Source: Tupaia tana
Taxonomy: Eukaryota > Chordata > Mammalia > Scandentia > Tupaiidae
NCBI GenBank assembly: GCA_026018925.1
Contig: JAKSZU010000008.1
Location: 60,907,027 to 60,971,026 of the forward strand
Direction: 5' to 3'
Length of the DNA stretch: 64,000 bases
Below are positions 1 through 11,419 of the stretch, piece after piece. Each line of letters starts with the position of its first letter. Within the stretch, counting starts at the first letter, position 1. The translations under genes and the position numbers were made by a program. Under the pieces are notes generated by a model, which saw only the letters and a program-made list of their open reading frames with translations, was not told where the DNA came from and did not search any database.

Positions 1-640
1 GAATCTCTGTTAGTTTTGTCATTATGAATATCCTAAAATCTTTATCTGACATTTCTAGGAGCTCCATTGTAGTCTGTGGATGATGAAGAGCTATTCTTTC
101 CTCTTGGGGGAGAGATATTTTCTTGATTTCCCATATTTCTTGTGCCTTTGCAGTGGTGGTTTCTGGTCATCTGATGGATTATATGTTACTTCCTACCTTC
201 TTGGAATTAATTCTGAGTGTTAGAGGTGTGCAGAAGGAGATGACCTGCAATTTTTCTGTAGTACTGTTTCCCTGATCCTCACTAAGCAACTTGTACTTTT
301 GTCAGTGGAACTGGATATTACAAAGGACTCACAGTTTCAAGGCAATAGGGACACATGGGCTGAGCTGTGGGGTTTAAAGTATTCAGATGTTTCGTTACTG
401 TGCACCTAGACCTGCCTAGACACTCGATGTGTAGAAGGTGAGAAGCAAGGTGAGAAAATCGGGTAAAAGAAAGGAAAAAAGGGAAAAATATAAAACAAAT
501 AAACAAACAAGCCAAAACAATAAAAAGGGGGAAAATTGATTTTTAAAAAAAGGTAAGAAAATCAGAAATGGGCAGGGAAAGCCCACCTCAGATGCACATG
601 GATTCTGAAACTAGCAAGAGAAACGAGAGGTCAGAGGCAA
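1..640 (-). repeat. L1/half-L1 ORF1 5' fragment and 5' UTR
   Basis: The reverse complement of 1-170 reads as the start of an L1-type ORF1 and aligns base for base with the + strand ORF1 at 2847-3010. Its start codon is at 168-170 on the minus strand, followed upstream by untranslated sequence to about 640. The element runs off the left edge, so its 3' part is not visible. It is a non-coding remnant. Confidence 0.75.
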
Positions 641-712
641 GAGACAGTACCTACAGATAAAAACAAAAACAAAAACAAAACAACAAAACACACACATATA
701 TATAAGAGAGAA

Positions 713-945
713 GGGAACCAGTAGTTAGCGTAATGGCTATGTCGCTGGACTCCCACGTAGTGGACCGAGGTTCGCGTCCCGGACCCGGTGGCTTAAAACT
801 CACGCCGGGCGCGTGTGCGTGCTTGCCCAAGATCCCAAGAGGAGAATGGAGGAAAGGGGATTGCCGCGTGACCATCCCCCCTAGGGGGTGATTTGTTTCT
901 CTCTGTCTGTCTGGCAAGCGCATGCGCCCTATAGCAAAAACCTCT

Positions 946-977
<32 letters not shown>
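713..977 (+). repeat. SINE family A, full length
   Basis: A tRNA-like head (GGGAACCAGTAGTTAGCGTA) is followed by the GC-rich body, the palindromic CCCCCTAGGGGG, the CT-rich stretch and the conserved end, then a run of more than 25 A. Low divergence suggests a young copy. It sits between pieces of L1-type 5' UTR. Confidence 0.9.
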
Positions 978-979
<2 letters not shown>

Positions 980-1029
980 AGAAGAAGAATTTGGAGAGAA
1001 AGGGAGAGGGAGACAGAAAGAAGACAGAG

Positions 1030-1200
1030 ATCACCCTACCTGGCTTTTCACTGGGTGTTAGGCCGGAAGGAGAGGTTCAGGGCAGAGGTTTTTTCCAGTT
1101 AAAGGGGCAGGGAAAGCCCAACTCAAATACACATGGATTCTGGCTTTTCCTGGGTACTGGACCAGAAGGACGGGTCAAGGTTCCATGTTCTGAATGACAG
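1030..1200 (-). repeat. L1-type 5' UTR with tandem monomers of about 100 bp
   Basis: The segment starting at 1039 (CTGGCTTTTC...) recurs at about 1139, and the GGGCAGGGAAAGCCCA segment at about 1108 also occurs at 572. This gives units of roughly 100 bp in the same orientation. It adjoins the minus-strand ORF1 5' end, so a monomeric LINE 5' UTR is the likeliest reading. Confidence 0.5.
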
Positions 1201-1465
1201 GGCAACACTGGCATTTAGGCTTAATATACTGACTTAAAGTAACCTACTTTGATAATGGGCTAATTCTGAGAGAACTCAAGGAAAAAATGGATTGCATGTT
1301 TCTTATTGATGATTGAGAAATGTAGTCTGTCTCAAATGCTTTTATGGTAGGAGCTGAATGAGTCAGTTCAACATTGAACAGTTTAGCAACTTCCTAAAAG
1401 AAATAACAGTCTCATTGAAATCATGACTTTTTAAAAATTTTAATTTATAAAAGTCATTTTTGAGG

Positions 1466-1710
1466 ACTAGATTGTGGTGTGCTGGTTATGACAACTGGAT
1501 CTCACATGGCCAACTGTGCAGTTCAAATCTAAGACCCAGTGCTTGAGAAACATGCCATGCTCTTGTGTGTGTATCTAAAATCCAGAAAGGAGAAACAGAG
1601 TAAAAGGAATTGTGGTATGGCCATCTACTATGGGGTGCTTTCTCACTTTCTCTTTCTCCTTCTGTCTCTCTCCAATGAGCGCATGCTCCTTCTAGCAAAA
1701 TGTAAACCTT
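1466..1710 (+). repeat. SINE family A, diverged
   Basis: A head with TGGTGTGCTGGTTATGACAA, the box-B-like GCAGTTCAAATCT, a family A body with CCAGAAAGGAGAAACAG, a CT-rich stretch and the end CTTCTAGCAAAA. It is considerably more diverged than the copy at 713. Confidence 0.65.
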
Positions 1711-1854
1711 AAGTCATTTTTGATTAGGGGATACATGCACATTTCACACACAAGCAAAACTAAGGCTTCTTCTCACCCTTCCTAAGCCACCCATTTCTTC
1801 TGTATATTCTAACAACTGTTTTTGTGGATAGCTACATATACTTTATACTGTTTT

Positions 1855-2060
1855 CAAAAATGGACCTCTCATGGGAAACAATGTGAACAAGGAAAGAATG
1901 GGAAAATATATTCAAAATGTTAAGAGAAAAACAATTTCAAAAAAATACTGTACCTGGCAAGACTATCCTTCATGTGGGAAGAAAAGACAACAGAGGAGAG
2001 GCAAGGGAGCAGGTCTTAGAAGACACCTTAATGGCTCCTGAGAACTAGTGATTTCAGGGA
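1855..2060 (+). repeat. L1 ORF1 3' fragment
   Basis: The stretch from GGGAAACAATGTGAACAAGG resembles 3634-3745 in the better preserved ORF1, covering the end of the RNA-binding domain and the start of the C-terminal domain. The flank at 1996-2046 is repeated at 2570-2620, so two related copies sit here. Confidence 0.6.
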
Positions 2061-2129
2061 AAAAAAAAGGAAGATTTTCTACTGATAATTCAGCCTCCAG
2101 CCCACAAACTCCAGTGGTAGGAGCTCCCT

Positions 2130-2195
2130 CAAGCCTTCTCTCTGCCTCTGTCTCTCTATCTCTGTCTCTGTCTCCCTCTGTCTCTGTCTTCTCAT
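2130..2195 (+). repeat. TC-rich simple repeat
   Basis: An imperfect run of CTCTGTCTCTGTC units lies just before the T tail of the following minus-strand SINE. Confidence 0.8.
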
Positions 2196-2209
2196 TTTTT
2201 TTTTTAATT

Positions 2210-2477
2210 TTTCCTTTTTAAATTTTTTTGAGAGGTTTTCACTATAGGGCGCGTGCGCTCGCCAGAAAGACAGAGAGACAGAGAGATAGAAAGCGAGAAA
2301 TCACCCCCCAGGGGGGATGGCCACGCGGCAATCCCTTCTCCTGCATTTTCCTCTTGGGATCTTGGGCACACACGCACACGCGCCCAGTGTGAGTTTAAGC
2401 CGCTGGGTCCAGGACCTGAACCATGGTCGATTGCGTGGGAGTCCAGTGACATAGCTATTACACTAACTGCTGGTCCC
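2210..2477 (-). repeat. SINE family A, full length
   Basis: It reads from a T-rich tail through GAGAGGTTTTCACTATAGGG, the body with CCCCCCAGGGGGG, and ends in the tRNA-like head CTAACTGCTGGTCCC. It is well preserved. Confidence 0.9.
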
Positions 2478-2846
2478 TTAAAATTTTTTAAAGTAAAGCA
2501 TTTTCTTGGCTTTCAGTCCCTCCTCTCCCTTTATCTTGTTAATAATCCCCTTTCCTCCTTCCAACCCAGGAGAGGCAAGGGAGCAGGCCTCAAAAGACAC
2601 CTTCATTGCTCCTTAGAACTAGATATTTTGCATGGCACACTTGCACACCACAAGGTTTTCTGATTTTTTTTTTAATTAATTTTTTTAGATTTTTATTTAT
2701 TTATTTATTTTTTAGTTTTGTCCTCTTTTTCTCTGTTTCTTGGTTGTTTTTATTCCTGTTGTTTCTCTCTATATATTTCCATTTCTGCATGCTCCTGGAC
2801 ACTCAGATTGAACGTCAAGTTTGGGAAGAAACACACTTTCCATCAG

Positions 2847-3683
2847 ATGACTAGAAATCACCGCAGGACCACAAGAAATATGGGAAAGCAAGAAAATGTC
2901 TCTACTCCAAGGGAAAAGAATAACTCCTCTTCATCCACAGACAGTTCAGTGGAAATCATGGTAATGTCTGATAAAGAATTTAGAACACTCATAATGGTGA
3001 AGCTAACAGAGATGGAAGAGAAGAGAGACAATGAACTGCAGAAGAGAAAGGAGAAAGGAGCTGACGAGTTCCAGGAGGTGAGAAAATTATTGCAAGATCT
3101 AAAAGAGGAATTACACACTTTACAAAAGAATCAAATGGAACTGTTAGAGATGAAGACTATAATACAGGAAGTCAAAATCTCTCTTGAAAATATTAAAAGC
3201 AGACTAGATCATACAGAAAATAAAATCTCAGATGTAGAAGAGAAAATTGCTGCCCTAAAAAAATCCACCACAAGAACTGAGAAAATTGCCCAAAAATTTG
3301 AGAATAATATATGAGAAATACTAGATATCATCAAACGTCAAAACATCCGGATAAATGGCATCCCAGAATGTGAAGAGACTCATAAGGGCATTGATAATCT
3401 ATTCCATGAAATCCTACAAGAAAACTTCCCAAACCTAGAGAGGCACTCAAAGATCCAGTCCCAAGAAATACAAATGACCCCAAATAGAATCAGTCCAAGA
3501 AGATCTTCTCTAAGACACATTATAGTCAGACTGACCAAAACCACAGACGAAGACAAGATACTAAGATTGGCAAGAGAGAAATGGCAAGTTACCTACAAAG
3601 GATATCCCATCAGACTAATAGCAGACTCTCATTGGAAACAATGTGAGCAAAGAAAGAATGGGAAAATATATTCAAAGTGTTAA
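2847..3683 (+). pseudogene. L1-type ORF1 with one premature stop and a later frameshift
   Basis: From 2847 about 155 codons are open to TGA at 3312. The same frame then stays open to 3681, so only one stop interrupts about 278 codons. The first part is rich in K/E/L heptads (a trimeric coiled coil in the known family). The later part carries the conserved REK segment and IRL...D of the L1 ORF1 RNA-binding domain. The family protein coats LINE RNA. This copy is inactive as it stands. Confidence 0.75.
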
Positions 3684-4020
3684 GGGAAAAGCAATTTCAA
3701 CCAAGAATACTGTACCCAGCAAGATTATCCTTCATATGGGAAGAAAAGACAAGAATATTCTCAGGTAAACAAAACCTGAAAGAATTTACCAGTATCAGTC
3801 CAGATCTCCAAGAAGTTCTCAAGGGAGTGCTATGTCAGGAAAATTAAATGTAGTCACACAGAAATAAGAGTTCAAAAACTAAGAAAATGGCCAACTTAAT
3901 CATAGGGACAAGTCTGGAGTTGAATATTATATCCTAGAATTCAATCGGGAAGATTGAACCACAACAGCAGATAGATTAAGTACATGAGACTGACCTGATA
4001 AAATCACATTCTGTAACTTT

Positions 4021-4278
4021 TTTTTTTTTTTTTTGAGAGATTTTTACTACAGGGCATGTGAGCTCGCCAGAAAGACAGAGACAGAGAGACAGAAAGCGAG
4101 AAATCACCCCCCAGGGGAGATGGCCACGCCTCAATCCCTTCTCCTCCACTCTCCTTGGGATCCTGGGCACGCACGCACATGCGCCCAGTGTGAGTTTAAG
4201 CCACCGGGTCCAGGACTCGAACCGTGGTTGACTATGTGGGAGTTCAGTGACATAGACATTACGCTAACTGCTGGTCCC
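4021..4278 (-). repeat. SINE family A with target-site duplication
   Basis: T tail, GAGAGATTTTTACTACAGGG, body with CCCCCCAGGGG, head ending CTAACTGCTGGTCCC. The flank CATTCTGTAAC at 4007-4017 is repeated exactly at 4280-4290, showing insertion into the half-L1 3' UTR. Confidence 0.93.
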
Positions 4279-4627
4279 GCATTCTGTAACTTTTGACTAA
4301 AATATTGCTGCTTCTCTTCTAGGCTTTGTTGTCCGGTTTTAAGAGTTTTTGTCCTGTCTTGAGCTGTCAATAGGTTCATATACCTAACTATTTGAACAGA
4401 ATACTAACCTGTTTCCAGGCTTTAAGTTTTAAACAAATTTCCTTACCAATTCGAAACTGCTTTTCTTAAAATTACCAGCTGAACTTGTTATTGAAAGTAA
4501 TTAGGTTATTTAAGAAATTGTGTGATCAATAAAATGGGGGAGGGAGGGAAGGAATGGAAGACAACTGTAGACATCAGAGATAGTGTGAGAGGAGGGTGGA
4601 AAAGGGTAGAAGGTCAGACATAGTGGT

Positions 4628-4639
4628 AAATATATATAA

Positions 4640-4684
<45 letters not shown>

Positions 4685-4692
4685 TATATATG
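4628..4692. repeat. (AT)n microsatellite
   Basis: A nearly pure TA run of about 60 bp in the 3' UTR of the half-L1. Neither sister tail (5160 or 6050) has it, so it expanded locally. Confidence 0.95.
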
Positions 4693-4849
4693 AAACTAGA
4701 AATGGAAAATTATTGATGGTAACACCCATGATTAAACCACTATACAGTATATTCTGGATGGGATACCACTTTTTTATATGCTGTGACAATGATTAATTAA
4801 TGTAAATTAATTAATTTTAAAAAGTTTCAGGAGAAAAAAAAACGAAAAC

Positions 4850-5345
4850 TATTTTTCTTGAAATTCAAAAAAAATGCCTATTTGATGACTGCAGTAAGCT
4901 ATATAGCCTCAGCTAGGTGCTACTTTATAGTATGTTCATTCTACTCACTGAGGTTTATTTCTAAAGTCAGACTTGTTTTCATAGATATGTATATATCAGC
5001 TGTACTTGCTATTCAAAGTATTTAGATTAATTAAGTTCATTAGCAAATAAATAAAATGGGGGTAAAAGGCATAGAAAGCAACCATGAATACCGGAGACAG
5101 TGTGGGAGGAGGGTGAGACACAGCAGAGGGTGAGAAATAGGGAATCATGGATGGCAAAAATAACAAAATATACAGGAAACAAGAAATGGAAAATTATTTG
5201 TTGACGATAACACGTATGTTGATGTGCTCGATTGCACCAATATACAGTGTATTCTGGATTGGAAATCTCATTTTGTTTGCTGTAATGATGTATAATGAAT
5301 AAATGTAAATAAATAAATTTAAATTAAAAATAAATAAATAAATAA
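4850..5345 (+). repeat. Second half-L1 3' UTR copy
   Basis: It begins ATTTTTCTTGAAATTC, matching 5825 in the third copy, and ends with TGTAATGATGTATAATGAAT and an A-rich (AAAT)n tail. It keeps the segment AAGCTATATAGCCTCAGCTAG, which the first copy lacks, so it is not a simple duplicate of that copy. Confidence 0.7.
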
Positions 5346-6178
5346 AATTAAAAAGAATAAAAGGACAAGAACATTCTCAGATAAACAAAACATGAAAGAA
5401 TTTACAGACACCAAACCAACTCTCCAAGGAGTTCTGAAGGGAGTGCTACAACAGGTAGACTAAATACAGACACACGGATATAAGAGTTCAAAAACAACTA
5501 AGAAAATGGCCTACTTAATGGTAGGGACAAGTCTGGATTGAATGTTATCTTCCAGAATTTAAATGAGAAGATCTGACCACAACAGAAGATAAAGTACATT
5601 AGAAGGAACTGGTGAAACAGAATATTATGACTTTGATTAAAGCATTACTGATTTTCTCCTATGCTTTGTTTTCAAGATTTAAAGATTTTTATCTTGTCTT
5701 GAACTGCTGATAGATTAATGTACCTACTATTTGAATAGAATCCCAACCTGTTTCCTGGCTTTAAGTTTTAAGCAAAACTCTCTCAGCATTTTTTTTTAAA
5801 TTTTGACTTACTAAAGCTGAAACTGCTTTTCTTGAAATTAAAAAAAAAATTAAAAAATACCTATTTAATGGCCACAGTAAGCTATATAGCATCAGCTAGG
5901 TGCTACATTATAGTTTTTTCATTCTTCTCAGAGTTTCATGCCTAAAGTCAGACATGTGTTCACAGATATGTATATATCAGCTGAACTTGCTATTGAGAGT
6001 AGTTAAATTAATTAAAATATTTGGTGAATCAACAAAATGTACGTGGGAAATTACTTGCTGATGATAACATGTATGATTAAGTCACTACACAGTGTATTCT
6101 GGATGGGAAATCACATTTTGTATGATGTTATGCTGCTCAGTGAATGGATATAAAATAAATAAATAAATTTTTAAAAAT
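5346..6178 (+). repeat. Third half-L1 copy: ORF1 C-terminal end plus 3' UTR
   Basis: 5355-5460 matches the ORF1 C-terminal region at 3750-3840. The 3' UTR then matches 3845-4480 and 4850-5330, ending in an (AAAT)n tail near 6165. There is no ORF2 between ORF1 and tail, as in the first copy. Confidence 0.7.
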
Positions 6179-6199
6179 GAAGGAAAAAATCTTGACAAA

Positions 6200-7130
6200 T
6201 TCTGGTAAATAGCCCTCTAGGGGTAGTACTTTTTATACTCCTACCAATAACGTAGGAAAGTGATAGTTTCTACCTATTGTTACTAAAATGTTATTTAACT
6301 TTTTGACTTTCACCATTCTGATAAAAGAAAATGGTACTTATTGACAGTTATTTGCATGTTTCTATTAATAATGAGGCATTTTCTTTTGTTAGTTATACTT
6401 TTGATGTCAGTTCTATGACTCCTTTGCTAATTCATGATCATGAAGACTTACCCTATATTTTCTTCTAAGATTTAATTATTTTAGTTCTTACATTTAAGTC
6501 TTTGACCCATTTTTTAATTCACTTTTATCTGGTGGGAGGTCAGGTCTAACTTCATTCTATTTGCATTTAGACATCCTATTGTTCTTGCACTATTTGTTGA
6601 AGACACTAATCTTTCCATTAAATAGCCTTGGTATTCTTGTTGAAAATCAGTTTGTATAAATACATGTGTTTACATATGAATTCTTTACTCTATCCATTAT
6701 ATGTCTGTCCAGTACCATAGGTTTTGTGATAATTTTGTAGAAAGTTTTTATATTGGAAAGTGTGAGTTTTCCAACTTTGCTCTTCTTTTTCAATATTGTT
6801 TTGGCTCTTTGGGGCCCCTTGTAATTCCAAATAAATTTGAGGATGGGGTTTTCCATATTGGCACAGAAAACAGTTGGAATGTATTGAATCTGTAGATTGA
6901 TTTGGGAATTGCCTTTATAACAACACTAAGTTTTAAAATTCCTGTATGTAGGATGTTTTTCCATTTATTTATGTATTTAATTTCTTTTCAAAATGTTTTA
7001 TAGAATTCAGTATACAAGTCTTACACTTCTTTGGTTAGGTTTATTTCTAAGTACTCTAGTTTTTGTTGATGTTTGTTTTTGATGCTACTGTACCTAGAAT
7101 TGCTTCCTTAATTTCATGTTTGGGATAGGA
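6200..7130 (-). repeat. L1 ORF2 fragment (old L1)
   Basis: Read in reverse, this is ORF2 3' coding sequence of an old mammalian L1. Recognisable stretches include 6560-6620, 6700-6720 (GTCCAGTACCATAGGTTTTG) and 6800-6900. Many frame breaks are present. Orientation is opposite to the L1 that follows. Confidence 0.8.
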
Positions 7131-7500
7131 CATCTTTTTGTAATATGCCTATATGTAGAGGCATTTCTTTCTAATCACACAAAAATAACTTGTGGTGGCA
7201 CTTGTGATATTTGGGGATGTAACATCAACTTGAAAGTGCCGTAGAAATAAGGATTTTGTCTATTCTGTTGCCTAGTTGGTATTGACTAAATGCTGAATGA
7301 ATGAATATCAGCATTCAGATGCTGAGATTAGCTTGATTAAGAGCTGAAGGGAAGCAGCAAATATGAATGGATTTTTAAAGAAATTCAGTTAGAGATGGAA
7401 GGCTTAAAAATGAAAAAGATGAACATTGTCCACAATAGCCCTTAAACTAGGCTCTAAAAATGACTTAATCCTTTTGAAAGGACTGAATTTATAAGAAGTT
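7131..7500. other. Unassigned stretch
   Basis: This lies between two opposed L1 fragments. I see no gene, no clear repeat family and no regulatory motif. It may be diverged L1. Confidence 0.4.
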
Positions 7501-8764
7501 ATGTTTTTCTATTCACAATGAAATTAAGATAAATATCAACAATACAAGGATATTCCCCAGAATTAGAAAAGAATGGAACACTTTCTAACTTATAAATTAT
7601 AAAGAGGCCAGTACTGTCCCAATACCAAAGTCAAACAAGAACATCACTAGAGAAGAAAACTACAGATCAATATAATATCTACTATGAATACAGAAATAAA
7701 AATCCTCAACAAAATAACAACAAACCAAATCCAGCTACATATTCTTGTTATCCATCTTAGAAATGCAAGGTGGTGTAGCATACAAATATTGACTAAGTTA
7801 AACATTATATTAATGTAAGAATAGACAAAAAAACACAAGATAATCTTGATAGGAGCAGAAAAAGAGTTCAACAAATCCAACATTCATTGAAGGTAAAAAC
7901 CATTCAAAATCAAAAAGAGAATGTTGCTTTCTAAGCCTGATAAAGGACATCTACAAAAACTCTACAGTTAATATCATATTAGTGGTGAAAGACTAAATGC
8001 TTTCCTCAGAAATTAGGAACAAATTTATCTGGTGTTATAACTTCTATATAATATTGTACTGGAAGTTCTAACCAGGACAATTAGGCAAAAAAATGAAATA
8101 ATAGGCATCTGTATTAGAAAGAAAAAAGAACTGTCTTTACTTACATATGACATAATCTTGTACATAGGAAATCTTAAGATAGAAATTCACTTAAAAATGA
8201 CTAGAATTTATGAATGAATTCAGCATGATTGTAAGATACAAGATCAGAATTCAAAAATCAATTTCATTTCTACACACTAGCAATGACAGTCTAAAAAGAA
8301 AGAAAATAATTCTGTTGACAATAGCATGAAAAATTAAAATACTTATGAATCAGTAACAAAAGACATGCAAGATATATACACTGAAAAATACAAAATATTA
8401 ATAAAAGAAATTGAAGACCTATGTAAGTGAAAATACATCCTTTTGTTCATGAAAGACTTAATACTGGTAATATGGCAATACTTCCCTTAAAGACCTTCAG
8501 ATTTAATGCAATCTCTGTGAAAACCACAGCTATTTTTCTTTGAAGAAATTGGCAAGCTAATTCTAAATATACAGAATGCAAAAGAACTAAAATAGTCAAA
8601 ATAATCTTGAAAAAGAACAAACTAAGAAGATTCATACTTCCCAATTTCAAAACTTACTTCAAAGTTACAGTACATACCATAGTATCAGCGTGAGTTTAGA
8701 ACAGTAGTTAAGTCCAAAAATAAAATATTATGTTTATCATCAATTGATTTTATAAAGATGACAA

Positions 8765-9003
8765 GACCAGGGGCTATGTAGTGTCACAGCAGTAAAAGGC
8801 GACATTCTGTGAGGCAGGCCCACATGTCAAAATAGATGATTCATGTCCAGAGACGCCCCCCTACCCCGAGTATGCTGGGCATGCCTGTGTCTATGATCTC
8901 AGCTGACTGAAGCTGGGGATGGAACCTGGTGTCAGCCATTGGGGGGTGCTGTGTATTTCTTTCTCTGTCTCTCTCTCTCATGAAGTAAATAAACTTTTTT
9001 TAA
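8765..9003 (+). repeat. SINE family B
   Basis: The head (ACCAGGGGCTATGTAGTGTC) differs from family A. The body contains CTGGGGATGGAACCTGG and a CT-rich stretch, and it ends in ATGAAGTAAATAAAC, the same ending as the copy at 16705. It is inserted in the L1. Confidence 0.6.
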
Positions 9004-9249
9004 AAAAATATGCCTAGACAATTCAATGAGGAAATAATAATATTTTCAATAAATGATTCTGGAGCCATTGACACAAAAGGATGAATTTGGACTCCTTCCA
9101 CACATCAAACACAAAAATTAAGACCACACATCTAATAAAGAGCAAAAGCTATACAATTCATAGAAGAAAACAGAAAAGTAAGTCTTCATGAATTTGGATT
9201 AGGCATTGATTTCTTAGAGTTGATGCAAAGAGCAGAAGTGACAAAAATA

Positions 9250-9518
9250 GGAACCAGCAGATGGCAGAATGGTTGTGTTGCTGGACACTCATGCAGTAGA
9301 CCATGGTTCAAGTGGCAGACCTGGCAGCTTAAGATGCCAGGTGCATATGTGTGCACGCCCAAAATCCCAAAAGGAGAATGGAAGAGAAGGGTTTGTAGTG
9401 TGGCCATCCCCCTGGGAAGTGATTTCTCATTTTCTGTCTCTCTGTCTCCCTCTGTCTTTCCAGTGATCACACATGCACTATAGCAAAAATCTCTCAAAAA
9501 AATAAAAAAAGAAAAGAA
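9250..9518 (+). repeat. SINE family A
   Basis: Head GGAACCAGCAGATGGCAGAA, a box-B-like segment altered to GGTTCAAGTGG, the body, and the end CACTATAGCAAAAATCTCTC plus an A-rich tail. It is inserted in the L1. Confidence 0.88.
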
Positions 9519-9811
9519 AACAATGGGACTCAGCAGTTCTATGTATATACCAAAGTGGACTGAAAACAACATCTTTAGATGTTCATATCATTATTGATAA
9601 TAGCACAAAATAGGAACAATCTAAATGTCTATCAATTACTGGAGAGATGAATAAAATGTGACTTACCTATACAATGTACTATTATTTGACAGTAATAAGA
9701 AATAAAGTTCAAATACATGCTACAACATGCATCAATCTTAGAAATATTATAATTGAAGACCAGATTCAAAAGACTGAATATTGTGATGGTATTTTTGTGA
9801 AATGTGTATGA

Positions 9812-10045
9812 AAGGCAAATCCAGGTGGTGGGGGCGGTTAAGGCATCTGGATCCCACATACTTGACTATGTGGTTGAAGTCCTGGACCCAGTGTCTTGAA
9901 ATACATGCTAAATAACATGCACATGTCCAAAACATTGACAGGAGGGAGAAACGGAGGAGAAAAGATTGCTCTGTGACGATCCATGCTTCCTCTCTCTCCC
10001 ATCTCTCACAAGTGAAGATACCCTCTGGCAAACTTAAAAATAAAA
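9812..10045 (+). repeat. SINE family A, diverged
   Basis: The head CCAGGTGGTGGGGGCGGTTA, GTTGAAGTCCTGGACCC as the box-B region, a shortened body, and the end ACCCTCTGGCAAACTTAAAA. An older subtype, inserted in the L1. Confidence 0.7.
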
Positions 10046-10244
10046 AAGAGAGGCAAATCTATAGGCATAAAGTAGAATTAATGATATTAATGATTGCCCA
10101 AAACTACAAGGGGGAATGGATGGTTGACTACAAACGTTGAGAGATTTCCTTTTGATGTATTAATAATGTTTTAATAGTAGATGTTGGTGATGTTTTTACA
10201 ACTGTGTAAATATACTAACAGGTGAATGTTATTACATATATATA

Positions 10245-10512
10245 TATTTTTTTTTTAATTTTTTATTTTTTGGAGAGGTTTTTGCTATAGGGCATGTGTA
10301 CTCGCCAGAAAGACAGAGAGACAGAAAGCGAGAAATCACCCCCACGGGGGGGATGGCCATGCGCAACCCTTTCTCCTCCAGTTTCTTCTTGGGATCTTGG
10401 GCATACACGCACAAGTACTCGGCGTCAGTTTAAGCCACAGGGTCCGGGACTCGAACTGCAGTCGGCTTCATGGGAGGCCAGTGACATAGCCATTACACCA
10501 ACTGCTGGTCCC
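10245..10512 (-). repeat. SINE family A
   Basis: T tail, GAGAGGTTTTTGCTATAGGG, body with CCCCCACGGGGGG, and head ending CCAACTGCTGGTCCC. A young-looking copy inserted in the 3' end of the L1. Confidence 0.92.
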
Positions 10513-10575
10513 AAATGTTGTACACTTGTAAATTTTATGGTTTGTAAATTACATGTCATTACAGCTACTTAAAAA

Positions 10576-11419
10576 AATGAGGCAAGAGGTAGCTTGAGGA
10601 AGCAGTTGTGGCATGTAAGGAAACTTGTTCTTTAAGCAAGAAAGGGATTTGTGTGGCCAATATAGGTAGGATAAGAAGGAAGGAACTATAGTGGAGAGAC
10701 AGAAAGACTACAGCAGAGAGGAATGAAAAGGCTGATAAGTCACAGCCAACATAAACTTTCAATTTGGAGGAGAGGCTGGGGCTAGAAATATAGATCCTTG
10801 TATGTAGATTGAAGAGAAAAAGGAAAGAAAAATTAGTGTTCATATTTGATGGCCTCTGATTTTCATGGTCCTATTGAAGCAAAGTAACATGACTGAGTGA
10901 TAAATCTGGTAACTTCAGGAGAATGATCACAGTACAGACAACGAATGTAGAGGATAAAAAAGAAAGCTGACTATATGAAGAAAGGGATTTCGAAGACTAG
11001 AGCTTACCGAATATAAGTTAGAATTTGTGAAGCACTCAATCATCAAGGATATCTGTATTTCTCAAGCAACTCTAGCCTTTCATGAAATAGGAGCAGAACA
11101 AAATTTGATGGGTTAACCACCTGTAAATCTATATTTGAATCTATAATCTAAGTCTATAATAGCACATAGGATCTTGCTAAGGTTGGATATAAAAGTATAG
11201 ATTTAATCAGGTATGAAAAACTAATACACTACTTGGATATGCTTATCACAAACTGAATAGTAAATTTCAAGAAGATACGAAACACATCTTAGAGAATTAC
11301 AGTTTAATCAGGATTAGACGTAAATCACTGAAATACAGTATTTAAGGTTTACTGAACTTAGAGAATTTAAAATTATAGTAGCTAACTGTGGTAATTTTCC
11401 TTATCAGATAGAATTGTGA
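10576..11419. other. Unassigned stretch
   Basis: AT-rich sequence between the L1 and the MaLR LTR. Six-frame reading shows no coding signature and I recognise no repeat family. Confidence 0.4.

Larger units (their letters stand above)
2560..4830 (+). repeat. Half-L1 (HAL1-like) element: ORF1 followed directly by a 3' UTR
   Basis: An L1-type ORF1 starts at ATG 2847. It shows an acidic, serine-rich start, a long coiled coil (about 2950-3300) and the RNA-binding segment (about 3340-3680). One in-frame TGA (3312-3314) interrupts it, and a second stop (3681-3683) precedes the C-terminal domain, which continues in another frame from 3694 to about 3840. An untranslated tail of roughly 700 bp follows, with no ORF2 or reverse-transcriptase sequence. 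That is the architecture of half-L1 elements. A family A SINE is inserted at 4021-4278. The element is broken and not coding now. An L1 with an internal deletion is the alternative. Confidence 0.7.
7500..10575 (+). repeat. L1 ORF2 and 3' end, split by four SINEs
   Basis: The + strand carries L1 reverse-transcriptase and downstream sequence, for example around 7600-7700 and 8035-8300. It continues at 9010-9245, 9520-9810, 10050-10230 and 10515-10575. The pieces join in order across SINEs at 8765, 9250, 9812 and 10245. It is heavily mutated and non-coding. Confidence 0.8.

Noticed and set aside
2718..2846. Extension of the LINE ORF1 upstream of 2847
   Set aside because: The open frame begins at a TTG, codes a hydrophobic T-rich stretch and lies in the 5' UTR; the ATG at 2847 matches the ORF1 start of the minus-strand copy at 170.
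4041..4278. Many frames of 60-130 codons with recurring ERQRDRE, HARTR and PPGPG stretches
   Set aside because: They are translations of family A SINE copies in various frames; recurrence reflects the repeat, not a protein family.
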